From: JBBIOI01 sp037443425
GTDB taxonomy: Bacteria > Desulfobacterota > BSN033 > UBA1163
Assembly (NCBI GenBank): GCA_037443425.1
Contig: JBBIOI010000156.1
Coordinates: forward strand, 1-6,422
DNA: 6,422 nucleotides
Direction: 5' to 3'
Below the pieces are notes generated by a model. The model saw only the letters and a program-made list of their open reading frames with translations. It was not told the DNA's origin and made no database searches. Shown piece by piece: positions 1 to 6,043 of the stretch. Within the stretch, counting starts at the first letter, position 1, and every line of letters starts with the position of its first letter. The translations under genes and the position numbers were made by a program.

Positions 1-2779
1 ACATGAATGCTACAAGTACATTCTTCCCCAATGCAAGTTCTCCCATGTTTGTTGCTGGGCCATCTGCAATAATCTCCCCTTTTTTTACACGATCTCCTAT
101 ATTGACAATAGGCCTTTGATTAATACATGTATTCTGATTGGAACGCTTATATTTTATAAGGGTGTAAATGTCAACTCCTGGATCGGTCTCATCTTGACCA
201 TCCTCATCAGCCCGAACAACTATTCTTGTTGCGTCCACATCTTCTACAACGCCATCCCTTTTTGCTATAATGGTGACTCCAGAATCCCTTGCAACAATGG
301 CCTCCATACCTGTTCCAATAAGGGGTGCATCCGTTCTTAGGAGAGGAACAGCCTGCCTTTGCATATTGGAACCCATTAGGGCACGGTTCGCATCATCATT
401 TTCAAGAAATGGAATAAGAGAGGTAGCCACACTTACAAGTTGCTTTGGTGATACATCCATATATCTAACTTCCTCAGGTCTTACCATTACAAACTCACCT
501 GCCCTACGAGCAGAAACAAGTGGGGTCAAAAATCGACCTTCTTTATCAAGTGGAACATTTGCTTGGGCAATGGCGGGTTTTTGGCCGTCTATTTCTTCTT
601 CCTCATCAAGGGCAAAAAGGTATCGTATATTCTGGGTGACCTTTCCATTTATTACCTCTCTATATGGGGTCTCTATGAACCCATATTCATTCACCCGTGC
701 ATAAGTACTTAATGAAGTAATAAGACCTATATTAGGACCTTCAGGTGTTTCTATAGGACATATCCTTCCATAATGTGTTGGGTGAACGTCTCTCACTTCA
801 AAACCTGCCCTCTCCCTTGTTAACCCTCCTGGACCCAATGCTGAAAGACGACGTTTGTGTGTAATTTCTGATAATGGATTTGTTTGATCCATAAATTGTG
901 AAAGTTGACTTGAACCAAAGAACTCTTTAATCACTGCGGAAAGAGGCTTTGAATTGATTAAATCATGGGGCATCAGGGTCTCTACATCCTGTAGACTCAT
1001 TCTTTCTTTTATAGCCCTCTCAATCCTTACAAGCCCAATATGATATTGATTTTCCAAAAGTTCTCCAACTGTCCTTACCCTCCTGTTTCCTAAATGGTCA
1101 ATATCATCAACAGAGCCCTGGCCATCTTTTAATCTAATTAGATATCTTACAACCTCTAAGATATCTCTTCTCCTAAGAGTTGTTTTCTCATCTTTTAATA
1201 ATTCTTTAACCTTCTCCTTAACATTATCAGTTATTGTACCATCCTTTATAGATGGCATCATTCCAATTGGAGATAGTATTTTTGATATCCTCTGAATCTC
1301 ATCAGCCATCTCTGGAGTTGCGATTGCCTCGTCAAAATCGAGCCATCCTTCAAGTATCTTATCTACGAGTTCTTTTCCTCCTGCATAGGTTGCACCGGCT
1401 TCTAATGCCTCTTTTTTAAACTTTTCTGTAAATACAAGTACTTTAGGTGGATTATTCTTCAGGCCAAGTTTATGATTTAGCTTCATCCTTCCAACTTTTG
1501 ATAGATCGTAACGTTCTGGATTAAAAAAGAGATTATAGAAGAGATTTATGGCGGTATCCATAGTAGGAGGGTCTCCAGGACGAAGCCTCTTATAAATATC
1601 TATGATAGCCCTTTCAGACTCTTTTTCACGCAGTGATTTTCCAGGTTCATTAATAGGAAGTTTTTCTCTCTCTTCACGGGTCAATCCGATTTTATCCATT
1701 ACCAAGGTATCGCGAAGTGAGGAACTAACATTGATATTATCAATAAATAAGATCTCAAACTCCTCGATCTTCCTTTCTTTCATTTCGTTAATCAGCTTCT
1801 CTGTAACTTCCTCATTACTTTCCGCTATCACCTCGCCTGTTTCTGGATCAATGATATCTTTTGCCAGATATTTACCAATCAAGTCCTCGGCCGCTACTGG
1901 TATAGTATTAATTTTAGCGAGTTCGAGCCTTCTAAATGATTCTTCCGTTATCCTTCTATGCTTTTTCACAATAACCTTATGTGTTTCAGGATCAACGATA
2001 TCAGAGGTTGCCTTTTGGCCAATAAGTACATCCTTTGAAACCTCTTTTAAGAACCTTCCTTTCCTAAAATAAATCTTCTCCTTACGATAAAAATAATCCA
2101 GAAGCTCCTGGCCAGTGTATTTCAATGCACGAAGAAGCACAGTTACTGGAATCTTCCTTCGTCGGTCAATACGCACATAAAGTAAATCTTTCTGATCAAA
2201 TTCAAAATCTATCCATGAACCCCTGTATGGAATTATACGGGCATAATAGAAAATCTTTCCCCCTGCATGGGGTTTTACCTGGTCTTGATCAAAAAAGACC
2301 CCTGGCGAACGGTGAAGTTGGCTAACTATCACCCTTTCTGTCCCATTGATTATGAACGTGCCATTATCTGTCATCAATGGGATCTCACCAAAATATACTT
2401 CTTGCTCTTTTACAGCCTTTATACTTCGAGTCTTTGTCTCTTCATCTACATCCCAGACAACCAGACGAACAGTAACCTTGATTGGAGCTGCATATGTCAT
2501 TCCTCTAAGAAGACATTCTTCCACGTCATACTTAGGTTCGCTTAATCTATAGTTTACAAATTCTAAAGAGGCAGTGTCATAAAAATCTTTTATAGGAAAA
2601 ACGGTTTTAAAGACTGCCTGAAGACCAACATTTTCTCTTTTATCAGGGTCTACATTTGCTTGTAAGAATTTTTCGTAAGATTTTTTCTGTACCTCGATGA
2701 GATTTGATATTTCTAAGACTTCCTTAATTTTTGAAAAATTCTTACGATATCTCCTATAAATTGGAACTACTGTAGGCAT
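1..2779 (-). CDS. rpoB: RNA polymerase beta subunit, N-terminal 926 residues (3' end outside window)
   Basis: Beta subunit of the core RNA polymerase, forming one side of the active-site cleft. The reading frame is open from the ATG at 2779 to the window edge with no stop, so roughly the last third is missing. Domains in order: protrusion N-terminal part (about 20-140), lobe (about 140-560) with an SI1-type insertion (about 228-345), gate loop RPGDPPT (400-406), an unusual L1-like block (446-531), return to the protrusion with VDDIDHLGNRR, then the rifampicin region with FFGSSQLSQFMDQ and HKRRLSALGPGG, and IETPEGPNIGL. The last visible part is GELALGKNVLVAFM. The ATG at 2779 is preferred because AAGGAG lies 9 nt upstream. 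An in-frame ATG three codons earlier (2788) directly abuts that Shine-Dalgarno and is unlikely. The gene is separated from rplL by 107 nt containing a terminator-like hairpin. Identity is certain; the insertion is the oddity. Confidence 0.98.
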   Translation of the reverse strand, partial: MPTVVPIYRRYRKNFSKIKEVLEISNLIEVQKKSYEKFLQANVDPDKRENVGLQAVFKTVFPIKDFYDTASLEFVNYRLSEPKYDVEECLLRGMTYAAPIKVTVRLVVWDVDEETKTRSIKAVKEQEVYFGEIPLMTDNGTFIINGTERVIVSQLHRSPGVFFDQDQVKPHAGGKIFYYARIIPYRGSWIDFEFDQKDLLYVRIDRRRKIPVTVLLRALKYTGQELLDYFYRKEKIYFRKGRFLKEVSKDVLIGQKATSDIVDPETHKVIVKKHRRITEESFRRLELAKINTIPVAAEDLIGKYLAKDIIDPETGEVIAESNEEVTEKLINEMKERKIEEFEILFIDNINVSSSLRDTLVMDKIGLTREEREKLPINEPGKSLREKESERAIIDIYKRLRPGDPPTMDTAINLFYNLFFNPERYDLSKVGRMKLNHKLGLKNNPPKVLVFTEKFKKEALEAGATYAGGKELVDKILEGWLDFDEAIATPEMADEIQRISKILSPIGMMPSIKDGTITDNVKEKVKELLKDEKTTLRRRDILEVVRYLIRLKDGQGSVDDIDHLGNRRVRTVGELLENQYHIGLVRIERAIKERMSLQDVETLMPHDLINSKPLSAVIKEFFGSSQLSQFMDQTNPLSEITHKRRLSALGPGGLTRERAGFEVRDVHPTHYGRICPIETPEGPNIGLITSLSTYARVNEYGFIETPYREVINGKVTQNIRYLFALDEEEEIDGQKPAIAQANVPLDKEGRFLTPLVSARRAGEFVMVRPEEVRYMDVSPKQLVSVATSLIPFLENDDANRALMGSNMQRQAVPLLRTDAPLIGTGMEAIVARDSGVTIIAKRDGVVEDVDATRIVVRADEDGQDETDPGVDIYTLIKYKRSNQNTCINQRPIVNIGDRVKKGEIIADGPATNMGELALGKNVLVAFM
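833..916 (-). other. Rifampicin-binding region of RpoB, wild-type pattern
   Basis: Beta residues about 622-649 carry the rifampicin-resistance-determining cluster. The positions equivalent to E. coli D516, H526 and S531 are D631, H641 and S646, all the sensitive-type residues. The only substitutions compared with E. coli are conservative (N518 to T, I530 to L). From this alone the enzyme would be expected to bind rifampicin. Drug uptake and inactivation cannot be judged here. Confidence 0.8.
1187..1444 (-). other. Ribosomal protein L1 domain II-like insertion inside RpoB (residues 446-531)
   Basis: Seen directly: this in-frame part of rpoB encodes KVLVF, EAGATYAGGKELVDKI, GWLDFDEAIATPEM, KILSPIGMMPSIKDGTIT and a terminal VKEKVKELL helix. 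The L1 gene at 3927-4634 encodes, in the same order, RVLVF, EAGADYVGAEDLIDKI, GWLEFDKAIATPDM, KILGPRGLMPNPKVGTVT and IEKAVKEIKAGK. By hand alignment with one gap, about 42 of 86 positions are identical. The matched part of L1 (residues 74-160) corresponds to the whole of domain II. Aligned to E. coli beta from memory, the register changes from +29 (at GRMK, Ec 401) to +115 (at DIL, Ec 424), a net gain of 86 residues that equals the length of the block. The GPRG and NPK parts of the L1 signature are degenerate here (SPIG, SIK). Function is unknown; a structural or docking module is inferred. Confidence 0.93.
1745..2098 (-). other. SI1-type insertion in the beta lobe
   Basis: Beta residues about 228-345 correspond in position and length to the lineage-specific insertion SI1 of E. 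coli beta (about residues 226-350). They follow the ALKYTGQELLDYF segment and precede NVSSSLRDTLVMDK. Recognisable shared pieces are RRIT, a segment like IGKYLAKDIIDPETGEVI, and EEFEILFIDN. The insertion is absent from Thermus-type and Firmicutes beta, so its presence argues for a proteobacterial or related Gram-negative lineage. The boundaries are approximate. Confidence 0.75.
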
Positions 2780-2788
2780 AATTTTCAT

Positions 2789-2794
2789 CTCCTT
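2789..2794 (-). promoter_or_regulatory. Shine-Dalgarno site of rpoB
   Basis: AAGGAG on the minus strand ends 9 nt before the ATG at 2779. It overlaps the 3' side of the spacer hairpin's U-rich tail. It also decides between two in-frame ATGs, because the upstream one at 2788 begins immediately after it with no spacing. Confidence 0.8.
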
Positions 2795-2795
2795 T

Positions 2796-2855
2796 AAATA
2801 AAAAGTCTCCTCCCTTTTGGACAAATATTTTTATATATGTCCTTCGAGAAGAGAC
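2796..2855 (-). terminator. Terminator-like hairpin in the rplL-rpoB spacer, candidate attenuator
   Basis: On the transcript strand GTCTCTTCTC (2846-2855) can pair with GGGAGGAGAC (2805-2814) over 10 bp, including two G-U pairs. The stem is followed at once by the U-rich tract TTTTTATTT (2796-2804). The loop contains a second stem, GGACA with TGTCC, whose interior can pair further (ATAT with ATAT). A stable stem plus U tract is the shape of an intrinsic terminator. In E. coli the same spacer holds a partial terminator and an RNase III site that lower rpoBC expression relative to rplJL. By analogy this would be a leaky attenuator, since rpoB follows with its own ribosome site. Folding was done by eye. 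Confidence 0.6.
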
Positions 2856-2886
2856 GGAATCTGTTTTAAAATTATCCAAATCTTTT

Positions 2887-3279
2887 CTATTTGATTTCGA
2901 CTGTCCCACCAGCCTCTTCAAGTTTCTTCTTAATGTTAGCAGCCTCCTCCTTAGAAACCCCCTCTTTTACAGGTTTTGGGACGCCTTCTACAAGATCTTT
3001 TGCTTCCTTCAACCCCAAACCTGTTAATTCCCTCACTACTTTAATAACCTGAATCTTTTTGTCCCCAAAACCAGTGAGAATAACGTCAAACTCTGTCTTT
3101 TCTTCGGCCGGTGCCGCTTCAGCTCCTGGTGCAGCTCCAGGTGCTTGCACTGGAGCAACAGCCATGGGTGCTACAGCCTTAACGCCAAACTTCTCTTCAA
3201 ATCCTTTTGTTAAATCCCGTAGCTGGAAAAGATTCAACTTACCAATATCTTCTAAAATTTTCTGAACTGTTTCATCCAT
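2887..3279 (-). CDS. rplL: Large-subunit ribosomal protein L7/L12 (bL12)
   Basis: This is the multi-copy stalk protein of the 50S subunit that recruits and activates translational GTPases such as EF-Tu and EF-G. It has 130 residues, slightly longer than the 121 of E. coli. Residues 1-33 form the N-terminal dimerisation and L10-binding part. Residues about 36-60 are a flexible Ala/Pro-rich hinge (PMAVAPVQAPGAAPGAEAAP). Residues 61-130 are the conserved C-terminal factor-binding domain, with KVVRELTGLGLKEAKDLVE and a closing GGTVEIK. The ATG at 3279 follows a strong GGAGG 8 nt upstream, fitting the need for several copies per ribosome. It lies 69 nt after rplJ, the usual partner gene. Confidence 0.98.
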   Translation of the reverse strand: MDETVQKILEDIGKLNLFQLRDLTKGFEEKFGVKAVAPMAVAPVQAPGAAPGAEAAPAEEKTEFDVILTGFGDKKIQVIKVVRELTGLGLKEAKDLVEGVPKPVKEGVSKEEAANIKKKLEEAGGTVEIK

Positions 3280-3320
3280 TTATGTATCCTCCTATCCCTT
3301 CTTTTATTAGTTTATCTTAT

Positions 3321-3353
3321 TTTAGCCATTAAGAACTGCAATTATCGGCTAAA
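3321..3353 (-). other. Possible hairpin over the rplJ stop codon, before rplL
   Basis: TTTAGCC (3347-3353) and GGCTAAA (3321-3327) on the transcript strand form a perfect 7-bp stem around a 19-nt loop. The rplJ stop codon TAG lies in the first arm. No U tract follows, so it is not an intrinsic terminator. It could influence mRNA processing, stability or the higher translation of rplL, but a stem this short may be chance. Confidence 0.3.
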
Positions 3354-3891
3354 CATTGCCCCCTTCGGTCGATTGTTTTTCAAGCTGTTCTATTCGAGCT
3401 TGAAGCGCATATAGAAACTCCTGAAATGCAGACATTATTGCTCCTAAAAGATAAGCTGCTGGCATCTGAATGGCAGATAAAAGTTGCGCTAGCAGAGTCT
3501 CTCTCGACGGCATAGTAGCAAGTGCCTTTACCTCATCCGGAGATATCACCCTTCCCTGAACAAGACCAGCCTTAATCTCGAGAAGGGGCTGATTCTTCAC
3601 AAAATCCATTAAAACTTTTGCTAAGGGCACTGGGTCTCCATAAGACAAAGCAATCGCGATTGGCCCGTCAATATAATCGTTTAACTTTTCTAATTCTGTA
3701 CCTTTTGATGCTATTTTCATTAAATTATTCTTAACAACATGATAGGATATATTTTCTTCTCTCAATCGTCTCCTTAGGCTATTCATCTGTTCTACATTTA
3801 AGCCCCTATAATTAGTTAAAACAGCAGCCTGAAATCCTTCGATCCGCTTCTGAAGCATTGATACCATCTGTTCTTTCTCTCTTCGATTCAA
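3349..3891 (-). CDS. rplJ: Large-subunit ribosomal protein L10 (uL10)
   Basis: L10 anchors the L7/L12 dimers to the 23S rRNA GTPase-associated centre. The frame is open from a TTG at 3909, but the bases of its second and third codons are GGAGGT, which is itself a perfect Shine-Dalgarno. The TTG at 3891, 9 nt after GGAGGT, is therefore the likely start, giving 180 residues that begin MNRREKEQM as is usual for the family. The N-terminal globular domain contains VLTNYRGLNVEQMNSLRRRL and HVVKNNLMKIA (the rRNA-binding part). A central IDGPIAIALSYGDPV is typical. The C-terminal helix (FQEFLYALQARIEQLEKQ) is the L12-docking spine. It lies 35 nt after rplA and just before rplL. Confidence 0.95.
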   Translation of the reverse strand: MNRREKEQMVSMLQKRIEGFQAAVLTNYRGLNVEQMNSLRRRLREENISYHVVKNNLMKIASKGTELEKLNDYIDGPIAIALSYGDPVPLAKVLMDFVKNQPLLEIKAGLVQGRVISPDEVKALATMPSRETLLAQLLSAIQMPAAYLLGAIMSAFQEFLYALQARIEQLEKQSTEGGNV

Positions 3892-3900
3892 TTCTCTCTT

Positions 3901-3907
3901 ACCTCCC
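3901..3907 (-). promoter_or_regulatory. Shine-Dalgarno site that sets the rplJ start
   Basis: GGGAGGT on the transcript strand lies 9 nt before the TTG at 3891. The alternative TTG at 3909 overlaps this site, so using it would place the ribosome-binding sequence inside the coding region and leave that start with no obvious site of its own. Confidence 0.8.
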
Positions 3908-3926
3908 AAAAATTTTTAATATTGTC

Positions 3927-4634
3927 TTATGCCTTTAGAAAATTTCTTACATAAAGCGGATCAATTTTTATCCCGGGACCCATTGTGGTTGACAGGGCGA
4001 TACTTTTTAAATATACACCCTTACTTGTGGGCGGTTTGGCACGGATGATAGCCTCTAAAAATGTTTTAATATTTTCAAGTAATTTTTCAATCCCAAATGA
4101 AACTTTGCCAATCGATGCATGAACAATCCCAGCCTTTTCAACCTTAAACTCTACTTTTCCTGCTTTGATCTCTTTTACCGCTTTTTCAATATCGAATGTC
4201 ACTGTTCCAACCTTTGGATTAGGCATTAAACCACGGGGACCAAGAATTTTACCCAATTTGCTCACCATCCCCATCATATCAGGTGTTGCAATTGCTTTAT
4301 CAAACTCTAACCATCCCTTTGAAATCTTATCTATAAGGTCTTCAGCCCCTACATAATCCGCCCCCGCTTCTTGGGCCTCCTTCTCTTTTTGTCCTTTCGC
4401 AAAAACTAATACCCTTACCTTTTTACCTGTCCCATTTGGAAGAACTACTGTTCCTCGAACCATTTGATCCGCCTTCTTTGGATCTACACCTAATCGCACT
4501 GCAATATCCACTGATTCATCAAATTTAGTATAAGAAGTTTCAAGAAGAAGCTTTACCCCTTCTTCAAGTTCGTATCGTTTGTTTCTGTCAACCTTACTTT
4601 TTGCCTCTAAATATTTTTTACCTCTTTTTCCCAT
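3927..4634 (-). CDS. rplA: Large-subunit ribosomal protein L1 (uL1)
   Basis: L1 forms the mobile L1 stalk by binding 23S rRNA helices 76-78 and helps move deacylated tRNA out of the E site; in many bacteria it also represses its own mRNA. The protein has 235 residues, normal for the family. Domain I is discontinuous: residues about 1-70, with KFDESVDIAVRLGVDPKKADQ, and about 160-235, with SIALSTTMGPGIKID. Domain II lies between them (about 71-160) and carries GWLEFDKAIATPDMM and ILGPRGLMPNPKVGTVT. The ATG at 4634 follows a GAGAGAGGG purine run. It starts 19 nt after rplK. A diverged second copy of its domain II occurs inside rpoB in this window. Confidence 0.98.
   Translation of the reverse strand: MGKRGKKYLEAKSKVDRNKRYELEEGVKLLLETSYTKFDESVDIAVRLGVDPKKADQMVRGTVVLPNGTGKKVRVLVFAKGQKEKEAQEAGADYVGAEDLIDKISKGWLEFDKAIATPDMMGMVSKLGKILGPRGLMPNPKVGTVTFDIEKAVKEIKAGKVEFKVEKAGIVHASIGKVSFGIEKLLENIKTFLEAIIRAKPPTSKGVYLKSIALSTTMGPGIKIDPLYVRNFLKA
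4155..4415 (-). repeat. L1 domain II coding segment, partner of the block inside rpoB
   Basis: Codons 74-160 of rplA encode the segment that matches RpoB residues 446-531 along its whole length. The two copies lie in the same orientation with about 2.7 kb between them. At the DNA level I see only short shared runs (for example GGATGG), with many synonymous changes, so this is an ancient protein-level repeat rather than a recent duplication. Confidence 0.85.
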
Positions 4635-4653
4635 AGCCCTCTCTCATATTGAT

Positions 4654-5076
4654 TTATATTATTTCTAACCCCATGCTTTTTGCTGTCCCTTCAATTGTGC
4701 GTATTGCAGCATCCATATCGAAAACATTGAGGTCTTTAAATTTTATCTGTGCAATCTCTCTTATCTGTTCCTTGGTAACTTTTCCAACCTTTGTCCGATT
4801 AGGTTCTCCAGAACCCTTAACAATCTTTGCAGCCTTCTTTAGGAGAACAGATGCAGGTGGTGTTTTTGTAATAAATGTAAAAGACCGATCCGAGTAAATT
4901 GTCACTACCACTGGAATGATCATACCTTCCTGCCCTTGAGTCCTTGCATTAAAGGCCTTACAAAATTCCATTATATTGACTCCATGCTGTCCCAGGGCAG
5001 GACCTACTGGCGGAGATGGGTTTGCCTGTCCAGCAGGGATCTGAAGTTTTACCATTGCTACAACTTTCTTTGCCAT
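4654..5076 (-). CDS. rplK: Large-subunit ribosomal protein L11 (uL11)
   Basis: L11 binds the 23S rRNA GTPase-associated region (the 1070 loop) and takes part in factor binding and in the stringent response. The protein has 140 residues, close to the usual 141. The N-terminal domain (1-72) holds KLQIPAGQANPSPPVGPALG, including the prolines at 22, 23 and 26 that line the thiopeptide-antibiotic site. The C-terminal RNA-binding domain (about 75-140) includes PPASVLLKKAAK and GKVTKEQIREIAQIK, and ends in GTAKSMGLEI. The ATG at 5076 follows GAGGT at good spacing. It sits 24 nt after nusG and 19 nt before rplA, consistent with a shared transcript. Confidence 0.98.
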   Translation of the reverse strand: MAKKVVAMVKLQIPAGQANPSPPVGPALGQHGVNIMEFCKAFNARTQGQEGMIIPVVVTIYSDRSFTFITKTPPASVLLKKAAKIVKGSGEPNRTKVGKVTKEQIREIAQIKFKDLNVFDMDAAIRTIEGTAKSMGLEII

Positions 5077-5100
5077 TTTTTTTACCTCAGTATAAAATGA

Positions 5101-5631
5101 TTAGTTTTTCTCTACTTGAATAAAATCAAGTTCCACAGGTGTTGCCCTACCAAAAATTGAAACCAAAACCTTCAATTTTCTTTTCTCTGGTTTAATCTCT
5201 TCTATAGTTCCTACAAAATTAACAAATGGACCATCAATAACCCTTACGCTATCACCTACATTAAATGTAACTTTAGGTTTAGCCTTCGAAACCCCCTCTT
5301 TCATCTGTGCAATTATTTCTTCAACTTCCTTTTCTGAGATTGGAATAGGCTTTGTTCCATCTCCTGCAAAACCAGTAACTTTTGGAGTTCCCTTTACAAT
5401 ATGCCACGTCTCTTCATTCAACTCCATTTTAACCAGTATATATCCAGGAAATATTTTTCGCTGGGAAGTTTTTCTCTTTCCTTTCACCAACTCAACAACC
5501 GTCTCTGTTGGAACCAAGATCTCCGAAAAATATTTTTCCTTTCCCAAATTCTTTATTTTCTCTTCTAAATTCTGCTTTGCTCTATTTTCAAAACCTGAAT
5601 ATGTATGTATGACATACCATTGGTGTGCCAT
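5101..5631 (-). CDS. nusG: Transcription elongation/antitermination factor NusG
   Basis: NusG binds elongating RNA polymerase through the beta-prime clamp helices and the beta gate loop, and links it to Rho or to ribosomal protein S10. The protein has 176 residues, about the E. coli length of 181. The N-terminal NGN domain (1-110) begins with WYVIHTYSGFENRAKQNLEE and contains RKIFPGYILVKMEL. The KOW domain (about 122-176) contains VGDSVRVIDGPFVNFVGTIE. The start at 5631 gives the canonical N-terminus, with GAGGAA upstream. Its polymerase partner RpoB is encoded in the same cluster, and the unusual insertion in RpoB lies shortly after the gate loop. Confidence 0.98.
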   Translation of the reverse strand: MAHQWYVIHTYSGFENRAKQNLEEKIKNLGKEKYFSEILVPTETVVELVKGKRKTSQRKIFPGYILVKMELNEETWHIVKGTPKVTGFAGDGTKPIPISEKEVEEIIAQMKEGVSKAKPKVTFNVGDSVRVIDGPFVNFVGTIEEIKPEKRKLKVLVSIFGRATPVELDFIQVEKN

Positions 5632-5663
5632 ATGAAATTCAATTCCTCTTTCTTAGGATTTTT

Positions 5664-5879
5664 TCAACTCGCTGCCTTCTTCAAAAGTATTTTAATCAAA
5701 TTTGAAAGTCCTGAATCAACTATTCCTAAAAAAATTGCAATAATGAACACAGCTATTATCACTACTAAAGTCCCTGAAAGCGTGTCTTTCTTTGATGGCC
5801 AAGTCACTTTTTTTAATTCAGTCTTTACCTCAATTAAAAACTGTTTTGCAATTTCAAATTTCTGTTTAATAAAAGACAT
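5664..5879 (-). CDS. secE: Preprotein translocase subunit SecE (short, single-span form)
   Basis: SecE clamps the SecY channel in the inner membrane and is essential for Sec-dependent protein export. The protein has 71 residues, the short form with one membrane segment, unlike the three-span 127-residue E. coli protein. An amphipathic helix (about 5-30) carries the family motif EVKTELKKVTWPSK at 17-30. The membrane span is about 35-57. An in-frame TAG lies two codons upstream of the ATG at 5879, which fixes the start; the upstream ribosome-binding site is weak (GCGAG), while a better GGGAGG is too far away. It lies 32 nt before nusG, the standard pairing. Confidence 0.97.
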   Translation of the reverse strand: MSFIKQKFEIAKQFLIEVKTELKKVTWPSKKDTLSGTLVVIIAVFIIAIFLGIVDSGLSNLIKILLKKAAS

Positions 5880-5966
5880 TATCTACTCGCTTTTATATTT
5901 TTGCCTCCCAGTCCCCTTACTAATTAGATAAATGCTAATGACAGGGTTCTAAATTGCCATACCTAT

Positions 5967-6043
5967 TGGCAGGCCAGGAGGGATTCGAACCCCCATCACC
6001 CGGATTTGGAGTCCGGTGCTCTATCCGTTAGAGCTACTGGCCT
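5967..6043 (-). tRNA. trnW: tRNA-Trp (anticodon CCA), 3' CCA encoded
   Basis: A full cloverleaf can be drawn. The acceptor AGGCCAG pairs perfectly with CTGGCCT. The D stem is GCTC/GAGC and the anticodon stem is CCGGA/TCCGG. The loop CTCCAAA carries anticodon CCA (6007-6009) for UGG. The T stem is GGGGG/CCCTC with one G-U pair, and the T loop is TTCGAAT. The discriminator base is G, as expected for tRNA-Trp, and the terminal CCA is encoded (5967-5969). The gene lies between rpmG and secE, a placement common in bacteria, so it is probably excised from the operon transcript. Confidence 0.97.

Noticed and set aside
270..704. Open plus-strand frame of 144 codons
   Set aside because: It lies wholly antisense to strongly conserved rpoB sequence, has low-complexity Ser-rich translation and no recognisable family.
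1187..1444. Assembly chimera joining rplA reads into rpoB
   Set aside because: The two copies differ at about half of residues and at many synonymous sites, and the rpoB frame is continuous through both junctions, so a misassembly of the local rplA is not plausible.
1602..2072. Open plus-strand frame of 156 codons, rich in Ser, Leu and Ile
   Set aside because: It mirrors the rpoB lobe on the opposite strand; the composition is that expected of an antisense shadow, with no family match.
2125..2552. Several short overlapping plus-strand frames
   Set aside because: All are antisense to the conserved beta N-terminus and overlap each other in different frames.
2780..2788. Upstream in-frame ATG as the rpoB start
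   Set aside because: It immediately abuts the AAGGAG with no spacing, while the ATG at 2779 has 9-nt spacing and a typical N-terminus.
5605..5931. Plus-strand frame of 108 codons with hydrophobic stretches
   Set aside because: It covers secE antisense; the hydrophobicity reflects the SecE membrane span read backwards.
5880..5966. Promoter for secE-nusG in the spacer after the tRNA
   Set aside because: The spacer is AT-rich, with TATCTA-like sequence, but I found no convincing -35 element at proper spacing; chance similarity is likely.
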